Below the pieces are notes generated by a model. That model saw nothing but the letters and a program-made list of their open reading frames with translations. It searched no databases and had not been told where the DNA came from. Shown here one piece after another: positions 14,944-15,300 of a DNA stretch of 15,300 nucleotides. The DNA lies in the NCBI GenBank assembly GCA_002501885.1, contig DAON01000031.1:540-15839 (forward strand), written 5' to 3'. This DNA comes from Euryarchaeota archaeon UBA220. Its GTDB lineage: Archaea > Thermoplasmatota > Poseidoniia > Poseidoniales > Thalassarchaeaceae. Position numbers and translations under genes: made by a program. Position 1 is the stretch's first letter; every line of letters begins with the position of its first letter.

Positions 14944-15300
14944 GTGGTGGCGCAGACGGTCGACGATTGGACCGAGAGGTATCGGCCAAATTCATTAGAT
15001 CAGATGGAAGGAAATGAGGCTCCGATGAGAAAAATACGGCAATGGTTGGATCGTTGGGAGAAAGGCACCCCTCCAAAGCGTGGATTACTGCTTTCCGGCC
15101 CGCCTGGAGTTGGTAAAACTACTCTGGCTCGTGCTGTATCTAGTGAAAGAGGGTGGACAGTCATTGAATTGAACGCCTCTGCAGATCGCAATGCGGCATC
15201 GATACGAAGTGCAGCAACTCATGGTTCACAACATATCTCATTGGATAGTTTCGTCAATGGAGGAAATTCTAACTCGAAGACACTTATTTTACTGGATGAA
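14944..15300 (+). CDS. rfcL: Replication factor C large subunit, 5' part (cut by window end)
   Basis: The first 119 codons are present and the gene continues past the right edge. RFC-L is the unique subunit of the archaeal clamp loader that places PCNA on primed DNA. The visible sequence has the RFC N-terminus DDWTERYRPNSLDQMEGNE, a Walker A motif GPPGVGKT at residues 52-59, the ELNASADRN block, and LILLDE as the start of Walker B at the very end. The spacing of WTERYRP to Walker A and the RQWLDRWEKG helix match the large subunit better than the small one. Tandem GTG codons at 14944 and 14947 are the likely start; GTG 14920 is in frame and would add eight residues. It is 36 nt after glyS on the same strand, so it is possibly co-transcribed. 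Confidence 0.92.
   Translation, partial: MVAQTVDDWTERYRPNSLDQMEGNEAPMRKIRQWLDRWEKGTPPKRGLLLSGPPGVGKTTLARAVSSERGWTVIELNASADRNAASIRSAATHGSQHISLDSFVNGGNSNSKTLILLDE

Overview
The window looks like chromosomal DNA from a mesophilic euryarchaeon with about 44% GC (estimated by eye). The gene set is archaeal: a 20S proteasome alpha subunit, SBDS/Sdo1, the diphthamide amidase Dph6, the agmatidine synthetase TiaS, an eukaryote/archaeal-type glycyl-tRNA synthetase, the large subunit of clamp-loader RFC, and an archaeosortase. The mix fits a Thermoplasmatota lineage such as the planktonic Marine Group II/III archaea, but that placement is inference. No rRNA, tRNA, CRISPR array, insertion sequence or integrase was seen. 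Packing is dense, and the longest gap is about 180 bp.

Layout. Bases 1-1509 (minus): psmA, then the SBDS gene, then the edge of another ORF. This order matches the conserved archaeal proteasome-SBDS-exosome cluster, so the edge ORF may be rrp4. Bases 1607-3754 (plus): dph6 (GTG start), then purB (GTG start) 42 nt later. Bases 3751-6689 (minus): an apparent five-gene operon of a GmhA-like sugar-phosphate isomerase, a GmhB-like HAD phosphatase, tiaS and two small single-pass membrane proteins. Bases 6749-7717 (plus): an archaeosortase, divergent from the heptose pair. Bases 7718-13015 (minus): an unusually long Lhr-type helicase of 1765 aa. Bases 13195-14907 (plus): glyS, followed by the first 119 codons of rfcL, which runs off the window.

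How they may work together. The left half is information processing and protein quality control (proteasome, ribosome maturation, EF-2 modification, purine synthesis, tRNA-Ile2 decoding). The accessory signal is the middle, where two enzymes for making a phosphorylated heptose lie back to back with a membrane transpeptidase-like archaeosortase. This suggests, as inference only, a cell-surface module that decorates and anchors surface glycoproteins. The Lhr helicase adds a roughly 915-residue C-terminal extension to the usual archaeal Lhr core, ending in a region resembling bacterial Lhr-CTD/AlkZ-type winged helices. This points to a DNA-repair helicase with a possible second activity.

Several starts were moved inward from the longest ORF because family N-termini begin there: psmA at 1509, dph6 at 1607, gmhA at 6689 and glyS at 13195.
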